Positions 63,801 through 64,000 of a DNA stretch of 64,000 nt are shown here, one piece after another. The stretch is from Acholeplasmatales bacterium (GTDB lineage Bacteria > Bacillota_I > Bacilli_A > Acholeplasmatales > JAEDCM01): assembly GCA_017961685.1 (NCBI GenBank), contig JAGCWW010000045.1:1-64000 (forward strand), written 5' to 3'. A program made the position numbers and the translations under genes. The notes below the pieces were generated by a model. The model ran no database searches, was not told the DNA's origin, and saw nothing but the letters and a program-made list of their open reading frames with translations. Positions within the stretch are counted from its first letter, which is position 1. Every line of letters begins with the position of its first letter.

Positions 63801-64000
63801 TTTCTAATTACACCTGTAAGGTTAGTTATAACAATATGCTTCTTTCCATCTAAAATGTTTTTAATTGTTAAATTTCTTTCTAGTTTAAATTCAATAGATG
63901 ATACTAATAATTCAGATGTTATAAGCTCATCAGATGGATAGAATAATACATCATCTACGCCAAGCATATTAATTAATTTATCATAATATTTTTGGGCTTC
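60797..64000 (-). CDS. mfd: Transcription-repair coupling factor Mfd (5' part outside window)
   Basis: The reading frame is open to the window edge (11 codons beyond the internal ATG 63967), so the true start lies to the right; about 100 residues are missing compared with usual Mfd (~1150). Removes stalled RNA polymerase and recruits UvrA. Visible: UvrB-homology region, RNA polymerase interaction domain (VHYDYGIGRYLG), the helicase motifs GDVGYGKTEVA, APTTVLVGQ, VDEEQRFG, TATPIPRTLQ, RGRVGRS, and the C-terminal UvrA-like regulatory domain. The TGA stop is reused in the next promoter. Confidence 0.96.
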   Translation of the reverse strand, partial: EAQKYYDKLINMLGVDDVLFYPSDELITSELLVSSIEFKLERNLTIKNILDGKKHIVITNLTGVIRKQMPKEKWLKSSITFKIGDDVNIKELESYLINSGYNRSYLVSKVGEFSIRGSIIDLFPLNRENPIRLDLFDTEIEKIKEFDINTQRSINSINEIEIIPLNEMFYDDNELNIIKDYINSKVEVNDKEREILNNDLDNLENRTNISLLRKYIGLISSETILDFVDKKSIYFINESRLNQAYIKTLDDIYEYNSNIGNAFKDLNYFYDLNEIKNKYKINYLEEFKVPRGKVIDVRDPERFFGNLEALFDYLKNVDKKVIICFKSKERMKLLKEELLERKINYEMLRNQDYNGIFLTLDECSLGVDFYKDNLLILTEEEIYKRVENKIRYKSVFGESKRIKSVDEINVGDYVVHYDYGIGRYLGIEEKTLSGITRDYIKIIFAGNDYLFVPLEKIDSIMHYTGNNTPKLNSLSGTSWARAKERVRNKLKDISDKLIDLYSRRENTEGFAFSKETNMHQEFKDDFVYEETADQEKAIEDVISDMEKTKPMDRLVCGDVGYGKTEVAMRAAFKAIYDNKQVAFLAPTTVLVGQHYNTFVERFNKFGAIIKKISRLTTNKEQEEILRDLKEGKIDIIIGTHRLLSKDIEFKDLGLLIVDEEQRFGVEHKERIKELKINVDSISLTATPIPRTLQMSMIGIKDLSVIETPPKNRYPVQTYVLEYHKTIVKEAIERELSRGGQVFYLHNRVSDIEDVARKIQMLIPYSRVSFAHGRMDKNTLENRIEDFVLRKSNVLICTTIIETGIDIPNANTLIVDDATRLGLSQLYQLRGRVGRSDRIAYAYLFYDEDKKLTPEAVERLQAIRDFTELGSGFKIAKRDLAIRGSGDILGAEQSGFIDSVGYDMYMRILKETIDEKNGVKKKEDTITPVFSNRHIPKEYINDDGVRIDIHKKIDSIKKIADIIVLEEELKDRFGSISEDIKIYMFEKVMDSYLAKLEANITEKTNDHVKVTFGENINGTNVFKASMQYTTEIKITYTRNKLHVIFYINKLKENWIMEVSKFLERLDNL

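Noticed and set aside
1..64000. Mycoplasma-type code with TGA as Trp
   Set aside because: Genes end in TGA at proper family lengths (mfd, 5-formyl-THF cyclo-ligase) and the Trp tRNA has anticodon CCA.
1..64000. CRISPR array, prophage, insertion sequence or integrase
   Set aside because: No regularly spaced repeats, transposase, integrase, terminase or phage structural genes were seen in any frame.

Overview
The window is about 64 kb of very AT-rich DNA that reads as the chromosome of a low-G+C Bacillota-type bacterium. Shine-Dalgarno sites are strong (AGGAGG, or GGTGA-type), intrinsic terminators are plentiful, surface lipoproteins carry clear lipoboxes, and TGA is used as a stop (for example at mfd and the 5-formyl-THF cyclo-ligase gene). 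The only Trp tRNA seen has a CCA anticodon, so this is the standard code and not the Mycoplasma code. The mixture of DUF6273-type and other lipoproteins, a GH5 glycosidase, anaerobic-type genes and gene fusions would suit an uncultured gut member of the Erysipelotrichia/RF39/RFN20 neighbourhood. That placement is inference. No prophage, insertion sequence, CRISPR array or rRNA was found. Nearly all genes lie on the minus strand.

Layout. 0-7 kb: a small membrane protein, a DUF6935-like protein and three tandem paralogous lipoproteins. 7-13 kb: def, a membrane protein whose 3' end copies that of def, a transglutaminase-like lipoprotein, an M18 aminopeptidase, an unknown protein and an rRNA methyltransferase. 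13-20 kb: a purF-like gene lacking the usual catalytic Cys, pgi, an NifU-like scaffold gene, yutD, an ispD-ispF fusion, 5-formyl-THF cyclo-ligase, a PAS/degenerate-GGDEF membrane protein, an unidentified structured RNA with its own strong promoter and terminator, and tRNA-His. 20-31 kb: two large unknown membrane proteins, tRNA-Trp, a TPR protein, a fructokinase-ManA fusion, and a GH5 gene divergent from an AraC regulator. 31-38 kb: the t6A genes tsaE-tsaB-rimI-tsaD followed by glnS, pcrA and a small NrdD-tail-like gene. 38-44.5 kb: TPR protein, aminotransferase, hydrolase, a Fic protein with a palindromic operator pair, and two DUF6273-type lipoproteins of which one is frameshifted. 44.5-58.8 kb: one long purine/one-carbon operon, fhs-purE-purL-purM-purN-purH-purD::folD-guaB-guaA. 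58.8-64 kb: another aminotransferase, a small unknown protein and mfd, which runs off the right edge.

The most striking unit is the purine operon. Formate-THF ligase and FolD supply the 10-formyl-THF that PurN and PurH consume, FolD is fused to GAR synthetase (PurD), and the operon runs on through IMP to GMP. It begins with a 19-codon leader ORF and a hairpin, and a second mini-ORF inside a perfect hairpin overlaps the purD start, which has no ribosome binding site of its own. purF lies 30 kb away; purC, purB, purA and purK are not in the window.

Two genome-wide habits are visible. Promoters often use an extended -10 (TATGATATAAT) placed almost against the Shine-Dalgarno, giving very short leaders. 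Stop codons often sit in the loop or stem of the gene's own terminator, so the last residues of the protein are encoded by the terminator stem.
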